Source of the DNA: Deltaproteobacteria bacterium
GTDB lineage: Bacteria; Desulfobacterota; Desulfobulbia; Desulfobulbales; Desulfurivibrionaceae
NCBI GenBank assembly: GCA_013349285.1
Contig: DUZU01000019.1
Location: 1 to 58,445 of the forward strand
DNA: 58,445 bases
Reading direction: 5' to 3'
Part shown: piece by piece, positions 25,172 to 33,743 of the stretch
Numbering within the stretch: the first letter of the stretch is position 1
Layout of the letters: each line of letters starts with the position of its first letter
Translations under genes and position numbers: made by a program
Notes under the pieces: generated by a model
Database searches by the model: none
The model's input: only the letters and a program-made list of their open reading frames with translations
What the model was told of the DNA's origin: nothing

Positions 25172-26425
25172 ATGAAGAATCAAAGGTCAAGTCGTCGAGT
25201 CGTTGTGACGGGGATGGGGATCGTTTCTTGTCTAGGTCTTTCTCGGGCAGAGGTTAGAGAATCCCTTAAAACCGGCAAATGCGGAATTTTGCTGGATCAT
25301 GAGCGGAAAACGTTGGGGTTTCGGAGTGGGCTGTCCGGAAGGATTAAAGGCTTTAGCGCAGAGCGACAGCTTGATCGCAAGTACCGGAAAACATTGCCTG
25401 AATTTGGCTGGTGGGCGTGGGATGCCGTTTGCCAGGCGCTGGAACAGGCAGGTGTTGATCCGGAAAGTTTAGCCGGGGATACCAGGGCCGGCCTTATCTT
25501 CGGCAATGACTCCTCCGTGGTTACCGGCGTGGAGCAGTGTGAGGTGTTGCGGGCCGCCGGAGAAACAAGGGGTATAGGCAGCGGTCATATCTTTCGGCTT
25601 TTAACCAGTACCATTACCTTGAATCTCTGTACTAAACTAAAATTACATGGCTCTTCATGGTCGATAAGCAGCGCTTGTGCCAGTGGGGCGATGGCGATCG
25701 GCCAGGCTGCGGAATTAATCGCATCCGGGAAACAGGATCGCGTTATTTGCGGTGGCGCCCAGGAGATTTCCTGGCAGTCGATGTGTAGTTTTGATGCGAT
25801 AAACGCTTTTTCCCGACGGGAGGATGAACCGGAAAAATCGTCTCGTCCTTTTGATCAGGGCAGGGACGGTCTGGTGCCCAGTGGTGGCGCGGCAGTGGTT
25901 TTTTTAGAAGAACAAGGGCAAGCTCGGGCGCGTGGCGCTAAGATTCTTGCTGAAATATGCGGTTATGATACTTCTTCCGACGGGCATCATATTTCTGCGC
26001 CAAGCGGCGAAGGATTGTTGCGGGCAATGGCCGGGGCAATTAATGATGCGAATTTGTCTCCCGATGATATTGATTTGGTTATGGCTCATGCCACTTCCAC
26101 TCCAATGGGCGATTCTCATGAGGCAAAGGCTATCGCTGGGTTGTTCGAAATAGAGAACGAGAGGCAGGGGCCGGTGGTCGCTGCGGTGAAATCGTTGACC
26201 GGCCATGAGTTTTGGATGGCCGGGGCCTCGCAGGTGGTCTATGGCCTGTTGATGAGCCGGGCGGGTTTTGTGGTCGGTCATCCTAATCTGGATAATCCTG
26301 ATTCGGCCGCCGCCGGGCTAAATATTCCTAGAAATACCATGGATTTCTCTCCCAAGTACATTCTTTGCAATGCCGCCGGTTTTGGTGGGGTCAACGGATG
26401 TCTGGTTGTTAAGGCTTCAATTTGA
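25172..26425 (+). CDS. Beta-ketoacyl-ACP synthase (KS 1), FabF-like
   Basis: 417 residues from ATG 25172; an in-frame TTG at 25142 would add ten. The thiolase fold has the nucleophile Cys169 in SSACASG and both catalytic histidines in MAHATSTPMGD and VKSLTGHEFWMAG, so it should condense acyl chains with malonyl-ACP. The second motif (GHEFWMAGAS) departs from the usual GHxxGAAG, a sign of a specialised subfamily. It opens the biosynthetic cluster and overlaps the next gene by four bases (TTGA). No ribosome site is obvious. Confidence 0.88.
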   Translation: MKNQRSSRRVVVTGMGIVSCLGLSRAEVRESLKTGKCGILLDHERKTLGFRSGLSGRIKGFSAERQLDRKYRKTLPEFGWWAWDAVCQALEQAGVDPESLAGDTRAGLIFGNDSSVVTGVEQCEVLRAAGETRGIGSGHIFRLLTSTITLNLCTKLKLHGSSWSISSACASGAMAIGQAAELIASGKQDRVICGGAQEISWQSMCSFDAINAFSRREDEPEKSSRPFDQGRDGLVPSGGAAVVFLEEQGQARARGAKILAEICGYDTSSDGHHISAPSGEGLLRAMAGAINDANLSPDDIDLVMAHATSTPMGDSHEAKAIAGLFEIENERQGPVVAAVKSLTGHEFWMAGASQVVYGLLMSRAGFVVGHPNLDNPDSAAAGLNIPRNTMDFSPKYILCNAAGFGGVNGCLVVKASI

Positions 26426-27924
26426 AAACTGATGTTGTCGTCGTCGGTAGCGGCATCAGCGGCCTTACTGCGGCCTTGTTTCTTGCCAAAAAAGGTAAGC
26501 GGGTGACCATTGTTGAGCGCACTGCCCGTCCCGGCGGAGCCTTGAAAAGATTTAAGCGGCAGCATACTTCGTTTGATGTCGGCTTCCATTATACTGGTTG
26601 CCTTGGTGATGGTGAAATTCTAGCCATGTTATGGGCTTATCTCGGCATCACTCCTCACCTTTCCGTTCTGCCTTTTCCTGAACATGGTCATGATGCCCTA
26701 AATATTGAAGGGTTGGATCAGGTGGTCAGGGCCTATTTTTCCTATGAGCAATTCGGCGACGAGCTCAATCGTATTTTTCCCGATCAAAAAAGGGCGATCC
26801 GGAAATATTTTGCAAAGATCAAGCAAATCTGCGCAGAAATTCCTTTTTATAACCCCGACCTTGAATTAACCCCATTTTTGCGGGGTTACAAGGGTGCCTC
26901 GCAATCCCTGTATGATTATCTTGAAGAGTTGACCCCCGATCGGAATCTCCAGGCCGTTTTGGCTTCTCCCGCCTTTCTCTATGGGGTTCCCGTTGCCAAG
27001 GCCAGCGTTGAGGTGCATGCCATGGTCGCCCATGGTTTTTATTCAGGGGCCTATGGTATTGACGGAGGCGGACAAGCCATAGTCAACGCATATCTTCAGG
27101 TTTTAAGGCAATATGATGTAATGGTGCTCACCCGGCATAAAGTCGAATCGATTCAGGTTGAGGGGGGTCAGGTCTGCGGGGTGGTAACCGATCAACAAAC
27201 GGAAATTAGCTGTGCCGATGTGATCTTTACCGGTCATCCCTCGGCGGTGCCGGCCATGGTGCCCTCGGGATTTTTCAGGCCGGCATATAGCAATCGGTTG
27301 TTGGAGTTGCAAAATACCTGCTCCATGTTCGCCGTGTTCGGCACGGTTAACATGGAGAGCGCGGGCCAAGAGCCTGACTGGGTGAATTATTATCATTTTC
27401 CCAATGGGGCCGAGGTGTTGCCTGAATCAGTCGAGGTGGGCTCACGGCGAGCGTTGATGATGACAATGCCCGGCAGACGTGACTCCACTTGCTTGAAAGA
27501 AAAGGGAAATGGGGTTATATTATTGCGACCAGCCTATTGGCGAGAAGCCATTGAATTTCATAAGACGACCTGTGGAAATCGTCCTGCCGATTATTTGACC
27601 TGGAAAGAATCCGTAGCGGAAGAAATGATTGGGGCAGCAGAAAAAAATTGGGGAGATATTTGTGGTAAGATTAATCCTCTTGCTATAGGTACGCCCCTGA
27701 CTTTTCGCGATGAATTGGGGGGGGTGGAAGGTTGTGCTTATGGGGCGCAGCACGGGATTTCACAGTTTAATCCCGGGGCTCGTACCCGGTTGCCGGGGTT
27801 CTGGCTTAGCGGGCAGAGTACGTTGATGACCGGGGTGGTTGGTGCGGCATTATCCGGTATGACCACCGCCGGTGAGATGACCGGTCTTGAAGAAATGTGG
27901 GAGGGAATCCGACAGTGTCGCTGA
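26422..27924 (+). CDS. Phytoene desaturase-like FAD-dependent oxidoreductase (CrtI family)
   Basis: 500 residues starting at a TTG that overlaps the KS stop. The N-terminus is a dinucleotide-binding Rossmann fold (VVVVGSGISGLTAALFLAKKGKRVTIVE) with the RPGG motif typical of CrtI and related desaturases/isomerases. The C-terminal FAD motif reads RLPGFWLSGQSTLMTGVVGAALSG. Carotenoid partners such as phytoene synthase are absent, so the substrate is more likely an ACP- or lipid-bound acyl chain, where it would introduce, saturate or isomerise double bonds. Homologues are found in gene sets proposed for ladderane lipids. Confidence 0.85.
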   Translation: MKTDVVVVGSGISGLTAALFLAKKGKRVTIVERTARPGGALKRFKRQHTSFDVGFHYTGCLGDGEILAMLWAYLGITPHLSVLPFPEHGHDALNIEGLDQVVRAYFSYEQFGDELNRIFPDQKRAIRKYFAKIKQICAEIPFYNPDLELTPFLRGYKGASQSLYDYLEELTPDRNLQAVLASPAFLYGVPVAKASVEVHAMVAHGFYSGAYGIDGGGQAIVNAYLQVLRQYDVMVLTRHKVESIQVEGGQVCGVVTDQQTEISCADVIFTGHPSAVPAMVPSGFFRPAYSNRLLELQNTCSMFAVFGTVNMESAGQEPDWVNYYHFPNGAEVLPESVEVGSRRALMMTMPGRRDSTCLKEKGNGVILLRPAYWREAIEFHKTTCGNRPADYLTWKESVAEEMIGAAEKNWGDICGKINPLAIGTPLTFRDELGGVEGCAYGAQHGISQFNPGARTRLPGFWLSGQSTLMTGVVGAALSGMTTAGEMTGLEEMWEGIRQCR

Positions 27925-29144
27925 AACGAGTGGTGATAACCGGTTGTGGTGCCGTGTCGCCCTTTGGCTTAGGGAAGAAAGCCCTGTTTGATGGGATTTG
28001 GGCCGGCCATTCTGCCGTGCAAGTCATGCCCGGTTGGGGACATATTAAAGGGCTAAAGAGTCTGTTGGCGGCGCCGGTACCTGATTTCGACAGCAAAGAA
28101 CTTTTGCCTCGATCTTTGCGGCGGACGATGGGGCCGATGGGCATTTATGCAGCTCTGGCGGCAAAGGAAGCGGTCAACGATGCCGGTCTTGATGAAACAA
28201 AGCTTGCTTCGGGATCGGTTGGGGTGGCTATTGGGTCAACCACCGGCAGCCCAACCGCCTATGAAGATTTTTATCGAAGTTTTTTGCCGACGGAGGCCAT
28301 TGATCAGGTAAAGTCCGGTGAGTTTTTCAAGATAATGGGCCATAGCTGTGCCGCTAATGTATGCCTTTTTTTAGGAATTAACGGAGAACAATGGTCGCCG
28401 GTTAGCGCTTGTACCTCGGCTTCCCAGGCCATCGGCCTGGGTTATTTGCTTATTCAGGCCGGTCGGCAGCAGGCGATGTTATGCGGCGGGGCGGATGAGG
28501 TTCATCCTTCCGTTACCGGCGTATTTGATGTGGTGCGGGCAGCCTCTTGTCGTAATGACGATCCGGCCGTCTCGTCAAGACCCTTTGATCGGGATCGTGA
28601 CGGTGTTGTTTGTGGTGGCGGCAGTGGGGTGTTGGTGCTGGAAAGCTATGATTCCGCCATGACGCGAGGGGCTGCAATTTATGGTGAAATTTTGGGGTTC
28701 GGCCATGTGAATGATAGTAAGCATATTGCTAATCCCCATGAAGAATCCATGACCCGGGCCATGGAAAATGCCCTCAATGATGCGGGAATCGATAGGGCGG
28801 AAGTTGATTATGTGAACGCCCATGCCACGAGTACCGAGTTAGGTGATGTGGCCGAAGCCAGGGCTATTTTGTCGGTGGTGGGTAAAAATACGCCGGTAAG
28901 CTCTGTTAAAGGACATATCGGCCATACTCTTGGCGCCGCAGGATCCCTGGAAACAATTATTGTTCTGGAGATGCTAGCCCGGCAGGAGTTGGTGCCGACC
29001 CTGAATTTGGATAATCCAGATCCCCGGTGTGGGGAAATCGATTTATTTCGGCAACTTAAAAAACAAAAAATATCGACCGTGATAAAAAATAACTTTGCAC
29101 TGGGCGGCGTCAACGTTGCTTTAGTGATCAGGAGATTTGCTTGA
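27915..29144 (+). CDS. Beta-ketoacyl-ACP synthase (KS 2), FabF-like
   Basis: 409 residues from GTG 27915, chosen because GGGAGGG lies about nine bases upstream; it overlaps the desaturase stop by ten bases. The active-site Cys166 sits in VSACTSASQAIG, and the histidines in VNAHATSTELGD and VKGHIGHTLGAAG are intact. The CTSA in place of CASG marks a different subfamily from KS 1. The stop overlaps the ACP start. Together with KS 1 it flanks the desaturase, suggesting a unit that builds or alters one acyl chain. Confidence 0.9.
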   Translation: MSLKRVVITGCGAVSPFGLGKKALFDGIWAGHSAVQVMPGWGHIKGLKSLLAAPVPDFDSKELLPRSLRRTMGPMGIYAALAAKEAVNDAGLDETKLASGSVGVAIGSTTGSPTAYEDFYRSFLPTEAIDQVKSGEFFKIMGHSCAANVCLFLGINGEQWSPVSACTSASQAIGLGYLLIQAGRQQAMLCGGADEVHPSVTGVFDVVRAASCRNDDPAVSSRPFDRDRDGVVCGGGSGVLVLESYDSAMTRGAAIYGEILGFGHVNDSKHIANPHEESMTRAMENALNDAGIDRAEVDYVNAHATSTELGDVAEARAILSVVGKNTPVSSVKGHIGHTLGAAGSLETIIVLEMLARQELVPTLNLDNPDPRCGEIDLFRQLKKQKISTVIKNNFALGGVNVALVIRRFA

Positions 29145-29404
29145 TGATGTCAGATGATGAACTTCGGCGGCGGGTTGTTGAAGCCTTGGCGGAAGAGTTT
29201 GAGCTTAACCCAGAGCAGATGGGGCCGGAGGCCACTCTCTATGATGATTTGGGGCTTGATAGCCTTGATGCCGTGGATATGGTGGTGGTTTTGGAAAAAA
29301 CATTCGGCATGAAGTTGACCGATGAGGAAACTTTGCGGTCAATCAGAACGATGAATGATCTTTTTGAATTTCTCATCCGCTTAAAAAACGAGAAAAATGC
29401 ATAG
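29144..29404 (+). CDS. Acyl carrier protein (ACP 1)
   Basis: 86 residues, acidic and helical, with the phosphopantetheine attachment motif LGLDSLDAVDMV (Ser40). The start overlaps the KS 2 stop (TGATG) and follows AGGAG by nine bases. It ends inside the next gene. This is one of two ACPs in the cluster, as in aryl-polyene systems, and probably carries the intermediates handled by the first half of the cluster. Confidence 0.93.
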   Translation: MMSDDELRRRVVEALAEEFELNPEQMGPEATLYDDLGLDSLDAVDMVVVLEKTFGMKLTDEETLRSIRTMNDLFEFLIRLKNEKNA

Positions 29405-30149
29405 CGCCTTAGTGACGCTTAAAAAGGTTCTGCTTAATTTGTACCTCTGGCCATTTTTTGGCTTGATTACCTTGATTTCGGTTTTTGTCTTTCCATTTAT
29501 GTTTGCGGTCAAAGTTGTATTGTTCCGTAAATCAGTAGCCCGAGCAGTTCGCGGTATGATAAGGCTTTACGGCTGGGTTTTAGTCCGAGTCGTGCCTTTT
29601 ATGGCTCCGGTGGTGGTTGAAAACAAAGCCGGCAGGTTGCCGTTGCCGGTCATTTTTGTTGCCAACCACTGCTCGGCGGTTGATCCTTTTTTGTTCGGCA
29701 TGCTAAATGTTGAAAATGCTTTTGTTACAACCTGGCCCTTTAAAATCCCGGTTTATGGGATAATGATGCGCATGGCCTGTTATATCGATGCCCGGGCCGG
29801 TTGGCAGGATATTTTGCAGCAGGGCAGCCGGTTGCTTGACTCTAATTGTTCCTTGATCATCTGGCCGGAAGGGCATCGCTCTCTGACCGGGGCAATCGGG
29901 CGGTTCAGGAAGGGTGCTTTTCAATTGGCCGTTCTTGCCGGTCGTCCGATAATTCCGGTTTGCATCAAGGGAAGTGGCCAGGTATTGCCACCCGGCAAGA
30001 GATTGTTTAATCCCGGCCGGATAAAAATGGTGCTGTTGCCGCCTGTTTATCCTGAAAACAGTAACGATTTAGGGGGAGACATCGAAGCGCTCATGGCAAA
30101 GGCGCGCCAGTCCATTGAAGATGAACTAACCGGCCGGGGAATAATTTAA
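29397..30149 (+). CDS. PlsC-type 1-acyl-glycerophosphate acyltransferase-like
   Basis: 250 residues. One or two N-terminal membrane helices (about 13-43) precede the acyltransferase fold. Motif I is NHCSAVD with catalytic His91 and Asp96, motif III is WPEGHRS (the usual form is FPEGTRS), and the RKGAF and IIPVCIKGSG blocks follow. It would transfer an ACP- or CoA-bound chain to a glycerophosphate-like or other polar acceptor at the inner membrane. The gene overlaps ACP 1 by eight bases, implying a direct hand-over of the product. Confidence 0.88.
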   Translation: MHSALVTLKKVLLNLYLWPFFGLITLISVFVFPFMFAVKVVLFRKSVARAVRGMIRLYGWVLVRVVPFMAPVVVENKAGRLPLPVIFVANHCSAVDPFLFGMLNVENAFVTTWPFKIPVYGIMMRMACYIDARAGWQDILQQGSRLLDSNCSLIIWPEGHRSLTGAIGRFRKGAFQLAVLAGRPIIPVCIKGSGQVLPPGKRLFNPGRIKMVLLPPVYPENSNDLGGDIEALMAKARQSIEDELTGRGII

Positions 30150-30200
30150 CCGCCTATGGTTTAACCGTTGCGATCAACCTTGATCTTGCGTGTAAAGATA

Positions 30201-31523
30201 ATGACACAATCATTTTATGAAAAATATAACCTGGAAGATGGGTTGAGTCTGCGTCGGGCAGATCTTGCTCGGCAGGAGCAGGTCCAGGTTGAACTTTTGC
30301 AAATGCATCTCATGCAAGCCGCTAACACACATTTTTATAGAAATCTTTGGCAACAGGTGGATTTTTCTTTGAGTCAGGTTGATTCACTAGCCGATCTACA
30401 GGCTTTGCCGATGACCTCACGCCAAGATCTTGATGCCGGGTCCGTTGCTTTTATTCATGCCGACGCTGAGTTGCCTGCGGATATAACCCTGACCTCCGGC
30501 ACTACCGGGGAAGCTATAATTGTGCCTTATACCGCCGCGGATTTAGACCGATTGGCTTTTAATGAAATGATGGCATTTTATAGTGCCGGGGTACGGCCTG
30601 GTGATCGGGTTTTGCTCTGCGTAACCTTGGATCGCTGCTTTATCGCCGGATTGGCCTATTATTCCGGGATTGTTAAATTAGGGGCGACTGCGGTGCGGAG
30701 TGGGCCCGGCAACTTTGCACGGCAATGGGAGTTGATCCATAAATTAAAGCCCGCGGCTATTGTCGGAGTGCCGTCTTTTTTGCTGAAGCTGGCCCAATGG
30801 GGAGAGGAAAACGGAACAAACCCTCAGCAAAGCGGGGTTGGCGCCCTGGTGACCATTGGTGAGCCGATTCGCAAATCCGATCTGACCTTAACCCCCCTTG
30901 GGCAACTTCTGGAAGAGGCGTGGGGGGCAAAACTTTTTTCCTCCTACGGGGCAACGGAGTTGGAAACCGCATTCGGCGAGTGTGCCGCCTCCTGCGGGGG
31001 GCATGTTCACCCGGAATTGATGATGGTTGAGATTATCGATGACCAAGGCAACCCTGTTTCTCCCGGCAACCCTGGTGAAGTTGTGGTGACCCCCCTTGGG
31101 GTGAAGGGGTTCCCGTTGGTCAGGTTCCGGACCGGTGATGTGGCCCGGTTGCATGTCGGGCCATGTGCGTGCGGTTGGCAGACCCCGCGGCTCGGGCCTA
31201 TTGAGGGTCGTCTGGCGCAGCGGCTTAAATACAAAGGGACAACGCTTTATCCGGAGATGATTTTTCAGGCCCTGGATGAGGTTCCGGGGCTTGGCCCCTA
31301 TTATGTTGAAGTTCATTCCGCCTATGACCTGTCTGATGAGGTTAGGATTGTAATTGGTGCTGATGAAGAGTTGCCGATGGAGAGCATATCGGCTCTTCTT
31401 CAAGCGCGCCTTAGGGTGCGTCCGGTTGTCGTAACCAGATTTAAGGCAGAGGTTGTTGCAAAGATAGAAAATACAGACGGGCGAAAAATTAAAAAATTTT
31501 TCGATCTGCGCAAGGTGATTTGA
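30201..31523 (+). CDS. AMP-forming acyl/aryl-CoA or -ACP ligase (PaaK/CapK-like)
   Basis: 440 residues from ATG 30201; an in-frame TTG at 30168 would add eleven. The adenylate-forming signature is LTSGTTGEAII, followed by SSYGATELE and FRTGDVARL. The overall form is that of phenylacetate-CoA ligase/coenzyme F390 synthetase. A possible zinc-type segment, ECAASCGGHVH, precedes the hinge. It probably activates the starter acid or re-activates a free acid, loading it on ACP or CoA. No enzyme for making an aromatic acid is found nearby. It overlaps the radical SAM gene region closely. Confidence 0.87.
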   Translation: MTQSFYEKYNLEDGLSLRRADLARQEQVQVELLQMHLMQAANTHFYRNLWQQVDFSLSQVDSLADLQALPMTSRQDLDAGSVAFIHADAELPADITLTSGTTGEAIIVPYTAADLDRLAFNEMMAFYSAGVRPGDRVLLCVTLDRCFIAGLAYYSGIVKLGATAVRSGPGNFARQWELIHKLKPAAIVGVPSFLLKLAQWGEENGTNPQQSGVGALVTIGEPIRKSDLTLTPLGQLLEEAWGAKLFSSYGATELETAFGECAASCGGHVHPELMMVEIIDDQGNPVSPGNPGEVVVTPLGVKGFPLVRFRTGDVARLHVGPCACGWQTPRLGPIEGRLAQRLKYKGTTLYPEMIFQALDEVPGLGPYYVEVHSAYDLSDEVRIVIGADEELPMESISALLQARLRVRPVVVTRFKAEVVAKIENTDGRKIKKFFDLRKVI

Positions 31524-31525
31524 AA

Positions 31526-32563
31526 ATGAGTTGCTTGACCAATCATTGGGGTGTTGAGTTTTCCCAAAAAGAAATTGCCAGGACCAGGATCAGCAAGGGT
31601 CTGTTGTCTTTGGAACTCGAACTGTCGAGAATTTGCAACTTGCGTTGCATTTATTGTTATGCCGCTTCAGGCTTAGCGGTGGAAGGCGAACTTGCCTTCA
31701 GCGAAATTCAGGATGTCATTGGTCAGGCCGCTGCCCTTGGTGCTCAAAAAATTATTGTTCTGGGGGGCGGCGAACCTTTTTTGTACCCAAGACTTTTTGA
31801 GGTGATCGAGGCTATTCAGCAGAAGGGGATGCAGGTTGATATTTTCACCAACGGCACCTTGATCACCCCGGCAAAGGCAAGGGAGTTGTATGCGCGCAAG
31901 GTTGCGGTTGTTATTAAAATGAACAGCCGCCAGGCTACGGGCCAAGATTATCTTGCCGGGCGCAAGGGAACCTTGGCAGAAATAGAGCAGGGGCTTGCCG
32001 CGCTGCAAGAGGCGGGCTATCCGGATGCCGATCATCCCTTAGGAATTCAAACAATTATCTGCAAGCAAAATTATGATGAACTTCCCGACCTGTGGCGTTG
32101 GGCTCGGCGGCAAAACATCATTCCCTATGTCGAGGTTATGACCATGCAGGGCAGGGCAACGGAGAATCTCGACCTTGAAGTTGCCCCGGCCGCGATCAAA
32201 AATATGTTTGAGACCTTGGCGAAAATAGACGCGGCAGAGTTCGGTAATAATTGGACCCCCCATCCGCCGCTGGTGGCGTCACAATGTGCCCGCCATGAAT
32301 ACTCTTGTACTGTGACCTCAGTCGGGGATGTTTATCCATGTCCGGGGGTGAGTGTGTCGGCCGGCAATATAAGGCAGCAATCCCTTGCTGAAATTATTGG
32401 TGAAAGCCCGTTGATCCAGGATTTACGTAATATCAGAACCAAGATCAAGGGTAAATGCTCGGCTTGTGATTTAAATGAATATTGCTATGGCTGTCGTGGT
32501 CATGCCTATCAGGTAACCGGTGATTATCTGGCCGAGGACCCATTGTGTTGGCTTAAAGGGTGA
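31526..32563 (+). CDS. Radical SAM/SPASM-domain protein
   Basis: 345 residues from ATG 31526. The radical SAM motif CNLRCIYC gives Cys37, Cys41 and Cys44. The GGGEPFLYP block follows for SAM binding. The C-terminal SPASM-like domain has many cysteines (CARHEYSC, VYPCPG, KCSACDLNEYCYGCRG), enough for two extra iron-sulfur clusters. Relatives mature peptides or act on small molecules. No precursor peptide is visible next door, so within this cluster a role on an acyl or starter unit is more plausible, though unproven. Confidence 0.88.
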   Translation: MSCLTNHWGVEFSQKEIARTRISKGLLSLELELSRICNLRCIYCYAASGLAVEGELAFSEIQDVIGQAAALGAQKIIVLGGGEPFLYPRLFEVIEAIQQKGMQVDIFTNGTLITPAKARELYARKVAVVIKMNSRQATGQDYLAGRKGTLAEIEQGLAALQEAGYPDADHPLGIQTIICKQNYDELPDLWRWARRQNIIPYVEVMTMQGRATENLDLEVAPAAIKNMFETLAKIDAAEFGNNWTPHPPLVASQCARHEYSCTVTSVGDVYPCPGVSVSAGNIRQQSLAEIIGESPLIQDLRNIRTKIKGKCSACDLNEYCYGCRGHAYQVTGDYLAEDPLCWLKG

Positions 32564-32574
32564 GGCGTAATTAA

Positions 32575-33177
32575 ATGTGTTTTGTTAGAAAATCATCTTG
32601 CGGTTATCTGCTGGCGACCGTCATCTTTGTCTGTTTTTTGACGGCGCCGAGAGTAGGTTCGGCGGCTGTGGTCAAAACGGTTGATAACCACGGAACATGG
32701 TCTTTGCTGGGCGGTTATGGTTTTACCCATCCGGGCATGGGTAAAACCAAGAAGTGGGTTGAAACCGTAGACCTCATTTTTCAGCATGAGCAGGTTCTCA
32801 TTGATCAGATCGGTTCTTCCTGGTACCAGGGTCGACATTCGCTGCTGGTTGAGTTGCCGGTTTATTTGGTGGTGGATCCGGTGCTGGAACCGATGGTCGC
32901 TTTAAATTTTCTTGCGTGTTGGACTTTTACGGCTAACGACGAGTCGCTGCCCTATGTTTTTGGCGGCGGCGGGCCGCTTTATACCGATGCCGAGATCCAG
33001 GGGATGGGCGCCCATTTAAATGGCAACTATTTGTTCGGAGCTGGATTGCGTTATAAGATACGCGGGGATCGATATTTAAAATTTGAATATCGTTTTAATC
33101 ATATCTCAAATGGTGGGCGTAAAGACCCTAACGATCCTCTTAACTCCAGTAAAATTTTATTCGGAATTACTTTTTAG
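32575..33177 (+). CDS. PagL-like outer-membrane lipid A 3-O-deacylase/acyloxyacyl hydrolase
   Basis: 200 residues with a signal peptide to about residue 30 (VGSAA), then alternating beta-strands and the terminal aromatic (ITF) expected for a small outer-membrane barrel. The PagL catalytic His-Ser pair is visible as FNHISNGG (His176, Ser178), followed by RKDPNDPLN. PagL removes the 3-O-linked acyl chain of lipid A. Within this cluster it could trim lipid A to make room for, or release, the new acyl product. The ribosome site is GAGG at nine bases. Confidence 0.8.
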   Translation: MCFVRKSSCGYLLATVIFVCFLTAPRVGSAAVVKTVDNHGTWSLLGGYGFTHPGMGKTKKWVETVDLIFQHEQVLIDQIGSSWYQGRHSLLVELPVYLVVDPVLEPMVALNFLACWTFTANDESLPYVFGGGGPLYTDAEIQGMGAHLNGNYLFGAGLRYKIRGDRYLKFEYRFNHISNGGRKDPNDPLNSSKILFGITF

Positions 33178-33196
33178 TCATTCGGGCCCTGGGGCT

Positions 33197-33739
33197 ATGG
33201 AAAAGATAAAGCACTCTAAAATTTATGCCTATGATTTTTCCGATGCGCCGGGGAGGGAGGTCACTGATTTTATCGGTGAGATCCCCCCGCGCTGGGGGCG
33301 GATGCCTGTTTTGAGCCGAGCCGTGGTTGTCGAAGCGGGCAGGGTTTTGCTTGAAAATGGGATCTTGCCGGGTGTGGGGCGTTTTCTGGGTCTTGGCAAA
33401 AAGGTCGGCCTGATCGGGGCAACCAAGTATGGTTCTCTGGCCACGGATTTTGATTTTGCCGAGAGCTTGGCGGCTGGCCCGAATTTGGCAAGTCCCGCTC
33501 TGTTCGGCTATACTTTGCCTAATATTCCTCTTTCGGAAGCAGCGAATCAATTTGGTTTAACCGGTCCGGTTTATGCTATTTTTGCCGAACAGAATCTTCT
33601 TGAGGCGGCGGTGGCTGAGGCCAAGCTGTGGCTTGAAAGTCGGCACGATCTTTATGCCATGCTGGCTTGCGCCTTTGACTGTATCGAGACCGCTGACTCC
33701 GGTCCCAGTTTATCAATAACCTTTACCTATGTGAGCTGA
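33197..33739 (+). CDS. Ketosynthase-like half protein (no catalytic cysteine)
   Basis: 180 residues from ATG 33197. The central part resembles the N-terminal half of ketosynthases: VGLIGATKYGSLATDFDFAESL, then ALFGYTLPNIPLSEAANQFGLTGP. Where active KSs have the TACASG nucleophile motif, this one reads YAIFAEQNLLEA, so the cysteine is gone. The second KS domain with both histidines is absent. It cannot condense on its own, and a chain-length-factor-like or scaffolding role with a full KS is the best guess. Confidence 0.7.
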   Translation: MEKIKHSKIYAYDFSDAPGREVTDFIGEIPPRWGRMPVLSRAVVVEAGRVLLENGILPGVGRFLGLGKKVGLIGATKYGSLATDFDFAESLAAGPNLASPALFGYTLPNIPLSEAANQFGLTGPVYAIFAEQNLLEAAVAEAKLWLESRHDLYAMLACAFDCIETADSGPSLSITFTYVS

Positions 33740-33743
33740 TCAT

